From assembly GCA_034698045.1 (NCBI GenBank), contig JAQGAU010000980.1, forward strand, positions 1 through 22,196: a stretch of 22,196 nt of DNA, read 5' to 3'. A program made the translations under genes and the position numbers. The notes under the pieces were generated by a model that saw only the letters and a list, made by a program, of their open reading frames with translations, was not told where the DNA came from and made no database searches. Positions 1-11,386 of this stretch are shown piece by piece. The stretch comes from Paramacrobiotus richtersi. Its lineage: Eukaryota; Tardigrada; Eutardigrada; Parachela; Macrobiotidae. Every line of letters starts with the position of its first letter. The stretch's first letter is position 1.

Positions 1-298
1 TTTAGCCGTTTTTTTCCGCGGTGGGGGCGGACAATTTCTAGACGTCCGCGGGGGGGCGGACAGAAAAATAAAAAAAAGTAGTTAAAAAAAATCATTTTTT
101 CATTGTTTTAGCGGTTTTTAGCGTTTTTTTGCGCTGTTTTTACGAAAAATCACCTGTTTCTTCGTATTGGGAGCTTTTTCCAAGCGAAAAAAATGCAAAA
201 AAATCGACATTTTCGAAGAAAAATTCGGGGGGGGGCGGACAAAAAGGCAATTTAGGGGGGGCGGACCGCCCCCCCCTTTATTTCGCCCCTGCCGCAGA
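1..298. mobile_element. Terminal part of a G-rich DNA transposon or MITE, cut by the window edge
   Basis: The block holds four copies of a G-run followed by CGGAC (near 21-32, 49-62, 226-240 and 255-266). At 251-281 a G-run and a C-run face each other around CGGACCG, giving an almost perfect hairpin. The block ends with TTTATTTCGCCCCTG at about 277-292, so read from the right its end begins CAGGGGCGAAATAAA. CAGGGG-type ends are common in hAT-like elements (family knowledge); assigning this one to hAT is inference. The left end and its target duplication lie outside the window. Between the G-runs is A/T homopolymer-rich filler with no convincing protein. Confidence 0.55.
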
Positions 299-996
299 TC
301 GATAGAATTAATTAGGCCTGTAATTAGCAACTGCCTAATTTGCATTTAGCAGAACATATTGGATCCTATAATAATAATTGGTGATTATTATAGCTTTTAG
401 ATTATGTATACTCAGCGGTTTTTACAGAAATCTCATTTAATTATGCTATAACAACCACCAGACAACTAGTCACTAATTAGCCGGTGATTAATTGTTATTT
501 CTTTTTAATTTTATAACTAATTTTATTTAGAATAATTAGAACTGAATGGCACTTGCGCGGCAACCGCTGCATGACGTTGACGGAACTGGTGTAATTACGC
601 TAATTAAGGATCTAATTAACGTTTTAATTAACCGTCTTTATGAATGCTATGTCGCAGATCACATTCGTATCGCATCATCAGCATGCTGCGGTAGTTCCGC
701 ATTAAAGTTAGAAAGTAAGTTAGCTATTTTCATACCGAAGATATTTTCACCGCGCACCAATTCACATCAGTTTTTAACGCTCGCAAAATCAACAAGCTTG
801 CTGAATAATCTCCCGCGCTATTACTGGTCTATTTTTTTCGATCTGCCAACGCTCGGAATTATCACGTCCGGCGTTTATCGCAAGCGGAAAAGTCTCACGT
901 TTATAATTGAGCAGGATTAATTATTAAAAAATGTGTAGAAATAAAACAGCGATAAAACGCTATTGCAAACAGAGTACGAGGTACTTCACTAATTAC
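299..996. other. AT-rich intergenic stretch with one unassigned open frame
   Basis: The DNA is rich in TAATTA. A plus-strand frame of 124 codons is open from the ATG at 546 to 920. It has no motif I recognise, no signal peptide and no clear splice site, so it may be chance. I searched the minus strand here for the rest of the tyrosine phosphatase domain found just upstream (ATQGP, HCSAGxGRTG) and did not find it. Confidence 0.4.
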
Positions 997-1013
997 CTTG
1001 GTTCAGAATATAC

Positions 1014-1350
1014 GCATTCCGGCGCATTGATGATGTATCCCATCGACAAAACTTGCATTAATATAATCCACCACCGTCGCGTTCTCCACCTGATCTCTAG
1101 TACCCATCCACAACGCGAATCGCCCTCCTCCTGCTACGCTTCCACCTTCCCCTTGGTCAGCGCTGTATTTCGGCTTTTTTTGCATGGCGCCCACGTGAAA
1201 GACACTCCACTGGGTTGTCAGCGTCACCCGGAAGTGATCGCATGGGAGCACGTTGCTGCCGCGGTTCTGCAGTTTCAGTGCCTCTTTTATGGAGCTGGCA
1301 CGAAGGCGCTGTCGGTGGCGGCCGAACGGGTGAGGACGGTGACCAGACAA
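1014..1350 (-). pseudogene. Protein tyrosine phosphatase domain fragment (two exon-like pieces)
   Basis: Two pieces of the N-terminal half of a classical tyrosine phosphatase domain are visible. The first piece (about 1350-1228) contains NRGSNVLPCDHFR, which matches the family motif NRYxNVLPYDHSRV. The second (1089-1014) contains DYINASFVDG, matching the family motif DYINANYIDGY. A possible 138-base intron (donor GTGACG, acceptor ATCAG) would join them at close to the family's usual spacing, as ...CDHFR+VENATVVDYINA. After VDG the frame runs to a stop unless a donor GTATAT at about 1013 is used. The catalytic HCxxGxxR loop and WPD loop are absent from the window. It is either the start of a gene whose remaining exons are diverged or far away, or a relic. 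The assignment to the phosphatase family is good, its functional state unknown. Confidence 0.5.
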
Positions 1351-2023
1351 GGATTCGGACTCTAGAGACAGCTAGCTTTGTGATCCGACGCGGGAATCGG
1401 TGGCGGGGATTGAGGCGGCTGTTTGGTTGGTTTCTATAGAGAAACGGACAGTTCGTTTTATTACGGACGGTTTAGCGATTTTTTATTTTCTTAAAAATTT
1501 AATTTAGATTTATTTTTTTTGAAAACAAAAGTTTTTCTCATCGATGTTAAATTTTGGCAGTATGCTGCACAGTGCGCACTTTAATTTGGTCAACAAACAT
1601 TTCGTCAACAGGATGCAAACGTTATATAGTGATGCTTTGTAGCCAGTAATTATTACAACAGCATTTTGAAACCAGACAACATCATTTTGGAGTATGGTTC
1701 GTTATGTAAACCACAACAGTCTCACGCGTTTGAGCGGTTCCTGCCCAACATGCCCACTTTGTTTGTTTACACCATATATTATATAATTATAATTGTACAT
1801 TTTATATAATTCTACAATTAATTTTTAATTCGACCAAAAAAATTTTATGTCTTAACGTTAATGATTTGTCCAATCCAGCGATTCAAAATAACTGTAAAAA
1901 GTTTGTCCTTAGGGACTTTTTTACCGATTTATTATAACAAATTCTGGTTACCGCGCCGCAAATTGCGGGAACATTGTAATCATCGAAAAGTAAAAAAAAA
2001 TAATTTTTAAAAAAAACCATGTC
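1351..2023. other. Intergenic, no gene seen
   Basis: GC is moderate up to about 1440 and AT-rich afterwards, with homopolymer T runs near 1480-1530. In the phosphatase frame, sequence upstream of 1350 stays open only to a stop near 1375, so a longer first exon is not supported. Nothing else is recognisable. Confidence 0.4.
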
Positions 2024-2464
2024 TTACTGCATTTTAGTTAAAGATCTGCTCAAGTCCACAACGACACCATAGCTTATAGTCACTACACTACGAAACCTTG
2101 CATCAATATGCACGGTGTGTGTGTGTGCGATCGAAATACCGTAATTCGACGACGTGCGTCTTATTGTTAATCGATTTTGCAAGCACGAGCTGTGAGCACA
2201 GCACAGTACTGCTTTGCCGTGCTGCATGTGAGCTTGGATGATGAACAGGGACGGCCTCGCATGCGACGCGTTGAGTACGCTGACTACTGTCTTCGGCGCT
2301 GGTGGCCCGCGCTGAATGTCTGACTCGGACTTTGACTGGGACCGCTGAATGTCGGATTCGGACCGCAAGCGCTGAAAACCACCGTGGACCACTGAAATTC
2401 TAACCCTGACCACTAATATAATATTATATAACTGCACGACAATACATGTTCCGAATATTAGCAA
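2024..2464 (-). CDS. Unassigned open frame with a short internal repeat
   Basis: A 146-codon minus-strand frame covers a local GC-rich island (2170-2400). The predicted protein begins with a hydrophobic stretch and contains a duplicated segment, SESDIQR, twice within about 18 residues. In the DNA this is a tandem duplication centred on about 2312-2370. I recognise no domain. The opposite strand is also open in part of the island (about 2175-2310), so the coding strand is uncertain. A copy of the window-wide 20-bp motif lies inside it at 2079-2096. It may be a small gene, an exon or chance. Confidence 0.25.
   Translation of the reverse strand: MLIFGTCIVVQLYNIILVVRVRISVVHGGFQRLRSESDIQRSQSKSESDIQRGPPAPKTVVSVLNASHARPSLFIIQAHMQHGKAVLCCAHSSCLQNRLTIRRTSSNYGISIAHTHTVHIDARFRSVVTISYGVVVDLSRSLTKMQ
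2079..2096 (-). repeat. 20-bp dispersed motif, copy J (diverged)
   Basis: AGTCACTACACTACGAAA on the plus strand, related to the CACTACGAT subfamily. Confidence 0.45.
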
Positions 2465-2516
2465 AATTATACTAAATTAGCAAAACTTATATATTAGCAA
2501 AACTTATATATTAGTA
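2456..2516. repeat. Short tandem repeat, unit about 18 bases (TTAGCAAAACTTATATA)
   Basis: Three consecutive imperfect copies of ATTAGCAAAACTTATAT lie immediately upstream of the 2024-2464 frame. No function is evident. Confidence 0.6.
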
Positions 2517-4147
2517 TAACAAGTTATACTAATGCTATTAATATTGTAGTAAATCGCCGTGGAGCCTATTCTATCGGCTGCAGTTTCTGCGGAAATCGCC
2601 CTCAACAAAGTGACAAAAGAAAGCAACTCGGATTCATATCGCTATGGTTCGTTATGGTTTACGTGCTAGATACTTACCTTCGATCGCAGCTGACTCAAAA
2701 ATTTATGTTCTATTATCAGGATAATATATCAGTAACGCACGTATATATGTACCTGTTCATGTGTATAATTTCTCACCAGTGATATAATATAAAGGTCACA
2801 TAAACATATGTTAAGTAAATGTGCAAATTTTGAGGACACGAATGTGTATGATCCATAACGTATCGTACAAAAAACATCTGACCACCAATGTAGATCGCGT
2901 ATTGGTATGTTTTCTCATAAATTCTTGTCGGTTTATCATGGAGCTGTTGGGGTATTTCATGCATTGTATGGTCGAGGGAAAGAAGAAAAAATATATTAAT
3001 CAGTGTGAAAGACTATTATTACAAAATATAGAACTTCGACGTATGTTCCAGCAATTGCGGGCTTGAGTAAAATAGGTAAATCAAAAATTAACAGTACGTT
3101 GTGCCGACATTTGCTGGCCTACTGGGCCTACCGACCATACTGCCGGCTGTACAGCGGTGAGGACGCTATCTCCTGACACTAGTTGGTTGGTACAAGTGCC
3201 GCGCATGAAACTTTGCTTTCGGGCCTTCGGCTGTTGACTTTGCGCACTGATCAATAACGAAGAAGACGACCAATCGAAAGGTCACCTTTAATTACGGATT
3301 GATCATTGTACGTGATTACGGCCAAACGAACGAGACGATTCCTGATCAGGTTTTACGCGACGTTTATCGAACGCCAACTCGCTGGGCGGCTGTCCATCCG
3401 GAAGCCACGCACGTGATCGAGATTCAAATCTGGAAAATTCTCCCAAAAGTGTCCACACATATATCAGTACCGTAAACTCAAGCCTTTATTTTAATTAAGT
3501 TCGAAAATTGCGGACCCAATTATTCTTTAAGTAAAATGAGCAAAATTTATTAATTGTTCCTATTGAACCCAACAAAATAGATCTTGCGCTAGCATGCTGA
3601 AACAAATAGTATATTAGTTAGCGAATAAAAGAGAACAGCGTTGATCAATTAAAATGAATAAATTATTTTATTAAACTGCACTAAAAAAAGACTGATTAAA
3701 CAAGCATAATTAAATAAATTTTTGTTCATAGCAATTAATGTTTTAATAACTGTTGTGTTTCATCTGATCTGTTATGGTATTGTAACGAGCGTTACAATAC
3801 AGACGAAGCGGTTCCGTTTCCTTTTTGGTCGATTACAATTCACGGTAAAGTCTGATATTAGTTTAGATTCTGGGAAGTATTTGTACGGCAACTTTTCGTA
3901 GATACGCGTGATTTTCACGGCGACCGTTGCGTGTCCCAGAGCCATTCTGGACTACACAGCTATCATGGAGAACCCGTGCAGGTACGACCAGCAAGTACCT
4001 GAATTTTATATGACATAAATCATCTGATAATAACGCTAATCATTGAATTGATCGATTTGAACGTTTTTGCACTTGACCGTATTTATCGTACGTAGTAATT
4101 TGTAGGCGGCAAAGTATTGAACGGTGAATGTGTTGGCATTGTGACCA
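2517..4147. other. Intergenic DNA with an unassigned open frame
   Basis: Mostly AT-rich. At about 3100-3430 the GC content rises. A plus-strand frame without an ATG is open from about 3262 to a stop near 3474 and reads in a protein-like way (contains VRDYGQTNETIPDQV), but it matches no family I can name. Smaller frames at 2773-3066 overlap on both strands and are not supported. Confidence 0.3.
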
Positions 4148-4165
4148 CCGTAGTGTAGTGGCTTT
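4148..4165 (+). repeat. 20-bp dispersed motif, copy A (the only copy in this orientation)
   Basis: CCGTAGTGTAGTGGCTTT reads like the 5' part of metazoan tRNA-Val (CCGTAGTGTAGTGGTTAT), which includes the polymerase III A-box. No acceptor stem or B-box follows, so it is not a tRNA gene. Confidence 0.6.
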
Positions 4166-6844
4166 AGTTCCCCATAAATCGCTACAAATCTGCAACATGG
4201 AATATTTCTTGTTGTGACGTTTGCCGCTGTGAATTATAATTATGATTTATCATAGTATTTTTATTTGATTTTTATTTTTATTGATAATTGTATTCAAGTA
4301 TTTGGCAGAAAATAGGTTGTTTTGTTAAGTACAATCACGGTGGATCGATCACCTGACATCCACAGATACTTCTGTAAGTACTTATAACAACGAAGCATTA
4401 TGTTAATATCACCTATATTATTACTAGTTACTGTATGCTTAAAAGTATTTCAGTTGTACATTTCATCAGAATATTTGACCTTGTTGTTCTGGAAAGCGTC
4501 GAGAACCGTATCTGTATATCGCCAATGCCGCATGTTTATATTTTATATTACCGTTGCGATTGTTGTCGATTTAATTCGGACTGTATCTTTGACCAAGAGT
4601 GGGTGATCGTAGAATAGTGGCGTCATAGGGATTGGTCGTTCGCGCTTACTAACCATACAAATACTGCTGTACAGATATGCTTGGTTTTCGACAATATTTT
4701 TGCACCGTATTTTTCTCTCCATAATAACGATTCAAGGTGTTCGGTGTGTTTTTTAACTGTGGTATGTTTTCCTGTAATTAAACAATTATAGCTTTTCCAG
4801 TTTTTAAAAAAAAAATAGTTGTGTGGAATTATGAAAACTTAGCGGGTAATGGTAATGAATTTATTTCTGTAGAAGTTCAAAGCGCACTTGCTGGTAGAAT
4901 TATGCAAAGCCTTTCCGCTGAGAAATCGCCAGATTTCGGGCACTGCGCGCCAACCAGAACACTGCGGAGACATGAGGGAATTGCTCTTTATTTGAGATGG
5001 ACTTATTTTTCTGGATCTCGCGCTCCAAACTTAATCCTGTTTGTATACGCATTAATATTGTGCTTACAGGTATATATATATTATTCAATTCACAATTAAT
5101 GTTGCCAGCAGTGCCTGATCAGCATTGCTCTGACAGTGATCGTACTTTGATGGCAGACAGTTCGCAATGTTGGACGATATTTATTGTGGTATACCGCAAT
5201 TGAAATGCATTCGTTGACGGAGCTGAATATTTCTAACAGCTGGAAACCTCACTTAGTTTTATGTCAGTTAGAAAACAATTTCATAGGATAATTACATTGC
5301 TAAGTATTAATTAAATTTTCGTAAAGTAAATAATTTTCTTTGGTTAATTTGTTTTATTCTCGCGAAAGTCTGCATAAATAAAATCAGAAAATATACACTA
5401 TGTATTTCCAAAAATAAGTTTTTGTAAAAACTGGGTAGTTACCTGATTGCAAATGTCATCGAATGCACGCCTAACTAATAAAAGGCAGCAACCATAAATG
5501 CAAGTCATAAATTGATACCCAAGAAAAGACAGCTGCTGGGTGCGACATGTTTCCTTAATTTCACGGCTCAGTGGAATTCGGTGACTCGGGAAATATAATA
5601 TTATGTACGTTGTCTGTGTGGAATTTACCGCAGTTAAAATCCACTTGTTAAGAGAGTCGTGTTTTTTAACAGCTGCAGGTAGCTCATTTACATGTGCACA
5701 AGTTAGATAATAAATAAGAATACAGTTTTATGGAATATTAACATTTACAGTACTTTCTCGTCACCTAAATAAAAATTCCTATTAATTGTTTTTATTATTT
5801 AATTAATATTTAATAATTAATTAATTAAAAGTAGGATACAAAATACGGCGCGTTGCTTTATTTTCACGAAAGTTAGAAAGAGAGAAATGTAGAAAAATGT
5901 AGTTTCAGAAATAAGGGTTGATATTTCCTTAATAATTGCCAGTGTGAATGAACAGCGTGTGCATGCATTTGCAGCAACAGCAACCACAGGTCCACAAATG
6001 CAAGTCACAAATCATGACACATTTTTATTTTGTCAGTTCCACTCACTGTTCCAGCTGTAATATTGTCGAGCTCCATTGGCGATGCTTATTAAAAATCTGA
6101 ACATTGTTTATAACAGTTCTCACGCCAATCAACTGGACTATGAGATGTAAATGCCTGCGTAATTTTCCACCAACTGATGCTTTAATTCATTGGATTAATT
6201 ATACACTTGACCCAGAGAAGTCGAATTACATGGTGCTACCGTTTTGCACTTTTTCTCCCATTGAATTCTGGCATTGCATGTGACCGCTCCATTCACTGTC
6301 CCGATCACCTGACTTGGAACAATTAATTAAACGCGTTGTCTGAAAACAAAACAGGCGGGACCACCAGTTTTGGGTGTGCAGTCTTAAATGACAGCAACTA
6401 AACAAGTTGCATTATGTCGCACCACCATTGATGTCACACATATATTCGTCACCTCATTTGTTCATTGTCGCATTAAGCCAGTAACAGTTAATTTATCTGA
6501 GAAAAAGACTAACTTTAACTCTTGCAAGAGTAGTCAAAAAAAACTGAATATCGCGGCACCTGTCAACTTTTGACGATCAGAGCACGCCATACATACGTAT
6601 AATTTATACATACGTATATTATGAAATATGTCATTAAATTTTTGGAACGGAACTGTTTGACTGGATAATTACACCGTTGTTTCGCAGTTTTTAAAAGTTT
6701 GTCTAGCGAAATATTTTAGATTATTTCCAGTACGCACTCTAACTAGAACAGAGTTGACTACTTTCCGCATGATAACGTGATACTATTAATAATAAAATAA
6801 TATGTGCTTAAAATTAATTCCCATAACGCGGTTTTGAAGGAATA
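4166..6844. other. AT-rich intergenic DNA, no gene seen
   Basis: All open frames here are under 95 codons, overlap one another on both strands and show no domain. A microsatellite-like TTAATTAATTAA tract lies at about 5800-5827. The frames at 4400-4617 are hydrophobic and low in complexity. I see no promoter, tRNA or transposon end. Confidence 0.4.
6589..6618. repeat. Direct repeat of ATACATACGTATA
   Basis: Two perfect 13-base copies at 6589-6601 and 6606-6618 are separated by four bases. Each copy contains the palindrome ATACGTAT. Confidence 0.6.
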
Positions 6845-7560
6845 TTGGACACTGAATATCTTATAATTTCCGGGACATTTGACGCCATAACAATAGTCGC
6901 AAGTGAATTTGGTCCTTTGTCAGTAAGCGGCGGGATTCGGGTCACATGCACGAGTGCTATTGCGTCCGCACATCCGATGTCATGTGGAAGTCGGAGCCGT
7001 ACGTACGTACGTGTACGTAGACGTGTCTCCCTGAGTCTTGCTGACCGAGTGGATGTATAGATGCAGATGACCTTTTCACTGTCATAGTTAATCAGCTGGT
7101 CACCACTTGTTTCACCGAAACGAATTCGGAAGATGTCTTATTCGTGCAAGCGGCAACATACAGTGTGGAGATCGTCCTTCTCTGTGACAGCCAAATCTGC
7201 TGGGTGTCAGTGAACGGAAATCACGGGTGTTGCGGCTTTTGCAGATCTGACGGTACATGTCCGCGACGACTGCGTGCAGCCTGCAGTTGCCGGAAGTCCA
7301 CCGTGCTCCCAACTCCAGATGGATGGTATGACTTGTGACACAGACAAAGCGGCCCTAATTTCCCCTCCGCGAATAACGGTAAAACCATTCCACACCGCCT
7401 GGAGCGGCAGCGGCACCGCCGATGCTAGCAAAATTTGCAACACTTCATGCCTCATGGATGCCAGAAAAAAAAACAACACGTCATTTTGGCCCGAAAATAC
7501 CGAAAATGTCTTATCACATCAGTCATGCAGTCGCGATTAAAATTATCACCAAACTCGATT
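6845..7560. other. GC-richer island with open frames on both strands, product unknown
   Basis: The stretch 7140-7480 has near-exonic GC content. Plus-strand frames (7144-7338, cysteine-rich, and 7274-7540) and minus-strand frames (7112-7312 and 7207-7479) all overlap, none longer than 90 codons. None matches a domain I know. At 7000-7020 there is a run of ACGT repeats. This may be a diverged or frame-broken exon, but its strand cannot be decided by reading. Confidence 0.3.
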
Positions 7561-7816
7561 AGCGCGCGCGCTCCGTTCAAACACACCGAAACAACGACAT
7601 ACTAATTAATAGACAAATAACACCAAAAACAATCGGTAAATCATGAAAATCATGCCAAAATAACCGGCATAAATGGACAAACAATACCAAAACACCCAGG
7701 CCTCAGAATTACACAAAAAATTAAAGTCAGAATTATGCTTGTTGTAAATAATTTATTGTACTCATTAATTTTTTTGACCGGCAACGAGAAGCACCTCTCG
7801 ACGGAAGCTTAAATTT

Positions 7817-7833
7817 GCCCCTACACTACGATC
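7817..7833 (-). repeat. 20-bp dispersed motif, copy I
   Basis: GCCCCTACACTACGATC on the plus strand. It sits immediately before the first TACTATTTAC cluster. Confidence 0.5.
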
Positions 7834-7849
7834 TGCACAACATCAGTGT

Positions 7850-8470
7850 TGTTTTTACTATCAAATTTACACGCCTCTCACTATTTAATATCCCTGATTT
7901 TTCGACCTTTACTATTCTTTTACTATTTACTATCGTACCAATTCAGCCTCTACTATTTACTTACTATTTACTTTTTATCCAAAAACCTGTTACTATTTAC
8001 TTAATTAGTAACAAATATTATACTTTTCTCTACTATCCGGATTAAGAATAGTCACAGGTAAGCGTGATCTGTATTGAAGTTAAATTAAACGGAAATGCTT
8101 ACGACATAATAAATACTGCAAATATGCAGCTGAAAGAATCGTCACAGTGGGACAGTATTACTGCTGCTGTCAGCGTTTCGCAGGTTACTACCTAGTTCAC
8201 TGTACCCTGACTGCATTAGGGTCGGTCTCAACAACGAACTTGCTGAATCAGCTGCATTTTTTCTATTTTGCTGAAAGTAAAAGTCTGGTTTACTAAGTAT
8301 AATATGACGAGCGGTACTTGCTCATTTTACTTACTATTTAATATTATCTAACTGACACCTTTACTATTTACTACTTGCTCCCGGTGCTAGCTTACTATTT
8401 ACTTAATTAGTAGGCTGCACAAAAGCCCTTACTAATTAGGGTTTACTATTTACTTTTACTTAGTAAAACA
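7850..8470. repeat. Two clusters of a TACTATTTAC motif around a unique 280-bp core
   Basis: At least eight copies of TACTATTTA occur: four between 7920 and 8000 and four between 8330 and 8455. All are in the same orientation, with several degenerate copies (for example 7854, 7878, 7908). The 20-mer TTACTATTTACTTAATTAGT occurs once in each cluster, at about 7990 and 8392. The core at 8045-8320 lacks the motif. This could be a non-autonomous mobile element with subterminal repeats, or a satellite seed. The 76-codon plus-strand frame through the first cluster is just the repeat translated. Confidence 0.6.
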
Positions 8471-8909
8471 ACACTGCACAACATCTATGTGTGCCGGCCA
8501 GCTCACAGCATGCAGTAATGGGATTAAATGATTTCACAAATCTCTTTAACAAATTTCACAAACGCCCCTCACCATCTTCTTGATCTTAACAAATTGTGTG
8601 AGAATGGTAAAATGATTTTCCATAAAGATCGGCAAAAATTTTTCAATTACTGTATATTGAGTTTTAGAAATTATTTCGACCTACTTGAAAATTAATAAAA
8701 TGGTTTTAAATTACAAAGGAAAACTAAACAAGTAAATGCTAATAAAATAATTATGAAAAATCATTTAATACTAATAAAAATTAGACAGGCCGATATTTTG
8801 CCCGATATCACAAATTCACTGATTCATTTCAGCTCGCAATTCTTGCAAATTTAAAAAAGCGGTGTTAGTTAAGGTACTGGTAACTCCAGATTCGTATTCT
8901 TAGAATAAC
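8471..8909. other. AT-rich intergenic, nothing seen
   Basis: No open frame of note and no repeat beyond A/T runs before the MITE boundary. Confidence 0.4.
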
Positions 8910-8912
8910 TTA

Positions 8913-9076
8913 GGGTGGGTCTCGAATTCGAAGCGAATCTCGATACGGTACGCGGGCGTGGCTAAACGAAAGTTACGGCGCCGTAACCACCTCATGAGGT
9001 GGCTTCGCGAACCGTATCTTCGTTTAGCCACGCCTCCGTACCGTATCGAGATTCGCTTCGAATTCGAGACCCACCC
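8913..9076. mobile_element. 164-bp foldback MITE, PIF/Harbinger-like
   Basis: Terminal inverted repeats of about 57 bases with only two or three mismatches begin GGGTGGGTCTCGAATTCG at 8913 and end in its complement at 9076. The sequence TTA flanks both ends (8910-8912 and 9077-9079), as expected for the three-base TWA target duplication of PIF/Harbinger elements. The loop (about 8972-9018) holds three perfect palindromes in a row: TTACGGCGCCGTAA, CCACCTCATGAGGTGG and TTCGCGAA. There is no coding capacity. An alternative reading uses the nine-base CTTAGAATA present at 8899-8907 and 9076-9084. Near-perfect arms imply recent insertion. Confidence 0.85.
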
Positions 9077-9401
9077 TTAGAATAGTCTTAATTCGCTTCA
9101 TTAACGATGTTGTGCTATACATTTAAAACCTTTACAAAACTTGGCGGAGAAATATTTGTGGAACAATTCAAAACATATTATAATAAAATCACCGCAGTGC
9201 ACTATCAGTTGCGTCATGCAAAGGCCAACTGGAAACGCACACAGATTTTCTCGACAGATTTTCAATGCGAAGCCGGAATAAAAAGTACTGCGACGTTTTC
9301 AAATGCTAATTCAGCTGATTAATAGTATTACAAAATGGGAGCCTTTTTACTACACCGAAACGAGTAAATATATTAACGAAAATTGTCTTTCACCTAAATG
9401 T

Positions 9402-10133
9402 AACCACCCAAAATATTTATTATTTTACCCACTAATTTTTTTATTCAGTTTGCGATCATGTGCAAGTGGAGCCATTATTACGTCTATTCGAAAAGGGTGC
9501 CTATAAAAGCACGTATTAGGGTATCTTAATTTAATTAATTAAATGGAGTGCCTATACAAAGCAGCAGCCCAAAAGTTCATAACTGCAATATTTATTATTT
9601 TAAACACAAAAAGGACAAATACAAAAAACCATCAGCAGCTTGGGTTATTTATTTGTACATGTAAGTAATATTAATGGTACATATTAGTGGTACGCTCTAG
9701 AGATGTATTCTGCGCAAACTGCCACTCTTCTACGGTTTCCTGATTCTGATTACAATTAACTATACCAGTTCCCGACAGTTGATAGAAAAACCTGACATTG
9801 TAAATATGTCCATTAATAGGTCTGTCGTATATTTGATCTTCTACTGTGTGCAGTTATTCAGACAGACCAAAGTACAATTCCAGTTTAAACAACATGCAGT
9901 TGGTGGGTATAAGATAAGAAATTGAAAGCTATCCAATTCGCGCCGTAATTATAAAGTGCTAAGTTCTGTGGCTTCTGAGTTCTGCGGACGTAAAGTGGAT
10001 TACTTGTCGGATCTCTGCAAAATACGGGAATCTTACTACATATCTGTTTTGCAAATAATAATAAGCAAATTTTTTTTAATTAAACATAAACACCCGAAAT
10101 ATTTATTGTTTTACTCACAAATTCTTTTCTTTA
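9402..10133 (+). repeat. Diverged direct repeat of about 45 bases (9402-9446 and 10089-10133)
   Basis: Both copies read CACCC(A/G)AAATATTTATT(A/G)TTTTAC followed by an A/T-rich tail, with roughly four-fifths identity. A partial third copy may lie at 9588-9612. Both copies fall in small open frames sharing the translated segment HPKYLLFY. That similarity most simply reflects the shared DNA repeat, not homologous genes. Confidence 0.5.
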
Positions 10134-11067
10134 ATACAATGTACAGGGAGATTACCGAGTTTAACAGAGCACCGACAGCTTACATATTTTACATACATAT
10201 ATAGATAACCTCATGCAAGGTTCGCAAGTTATAATAACGTTATTTCAACGCGACTTAATTACAAGTGTACTTAAGTGCTCTGAATTCAAACACAACAAAA
10301 CGACGGTTCCGATAACATTGGTACACGGTCGGCGGAATTTCAACGGCGTTGAATAGCGGAAATTACAGCGTGGTCAGTGGTGACTTTGAGCCGGAAACGT
10401 TCAAGCGGAATATAAGTACACGCTAAACAATCTACGTGTTCTATCGTTTGCTAAATGAGTCAACACGCTTATATTATGTAAACTTGTAAACCAGCACAAG
10501 ATTGCGTCAGGTCGGAATCCGTCGGATTGTACAACTTGAAACACACGATTCTATGTTTCAACAGGATGAAAACTCAGAATATCGAAATACACTAAACTTT
10601 TTAAGCAATCTGACCCTTAATTGATTAATTATGGCATGTAAACCCAGTCGACACGAATATCATAAAAATAGTAATATGACGCGCAAAATCAATGCACAGC
10701 AAACAATTATGAATTTTGATTTGCTACGAATCCGTCCGTTGCAGTAAAATAATGTCTTTCCATAATAATAAACGACGACATGCACGTGCACAGCTGCATA
10801 TATTCCCAAATATACCAATTTTATTCCGTAGTTTATGCAATTAAACGACATACAACAACATACTGAAATTACTGCCAAGGAATGAAGTACGTTAACACGG
10901 GCAAGTTATAAACGCCGACAGGTTCCTCGACATATTTACCATGCGAAGCACAAACTGTAAAAAGCTTTAAAAAGTTTTCACGTGCATATCAGCGAAGTGA
11001 CCAACCAATACTGCAATTTGCAAGTCAGTGCAGCGTTACATATATTGCTTTGAACATGTTTGAGTCA

Positions 11068-11089
11068 CTCACTGTACTACGACATCTTC
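11068..11089 (-). repeat. 20-bp dispersed motif, copy H
   Basis: CTCACTGTACTACGACATCTTC on the plus strand, TACTACGAC subfamily. A related segment (AAACGAGC followed by TTTC and AGTATAA) lies at a similar distance downstream here and at copy G, so these two are probably a local duplication. Confidence 0.6.
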
Positions 11090-11365
11090 CAACTGCTCAA
11101 ACGAGCATTCACTTTCGGTAGTATAATTAACACGTACGTAAGTTCTCGCTTATAAAATAAAAAATAAATGTAAATAACTAACAATGTGGCATCAGTCGAG
11201 GTCTGTAAACTGTCAAAAAATACGTGAAGGCGCAAGAAAAAAGGTTGACAGATTAATTAATTTATGAGCGAAGGGAGCAAAAAAATAATATAAAGGTCAA
11301 CTACCCACTTCAGCTAATTGACCAGAAACACCATATGTAAGCTCCAGGAATCGCGTCTGCCTCTG

Positions 11366-11386
11366 AGCCACTGTACTACGACTTCT
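11366..11386 (-). repeat. 20-bp dispersed motif, copy G
   Basis: GAGCCACTGTACTACGACTTC on the plus strand, the closest copy to the TACTACGAC-subfamily consensus. Confidence 0.65.

Noticed and set aside
4148..4165. tRNA-Val gene at the best A-box match
   Set aside because: No acceptor stem, anticodon arm or B-box (GGTTCGANNCC) follows within tRNA distance.
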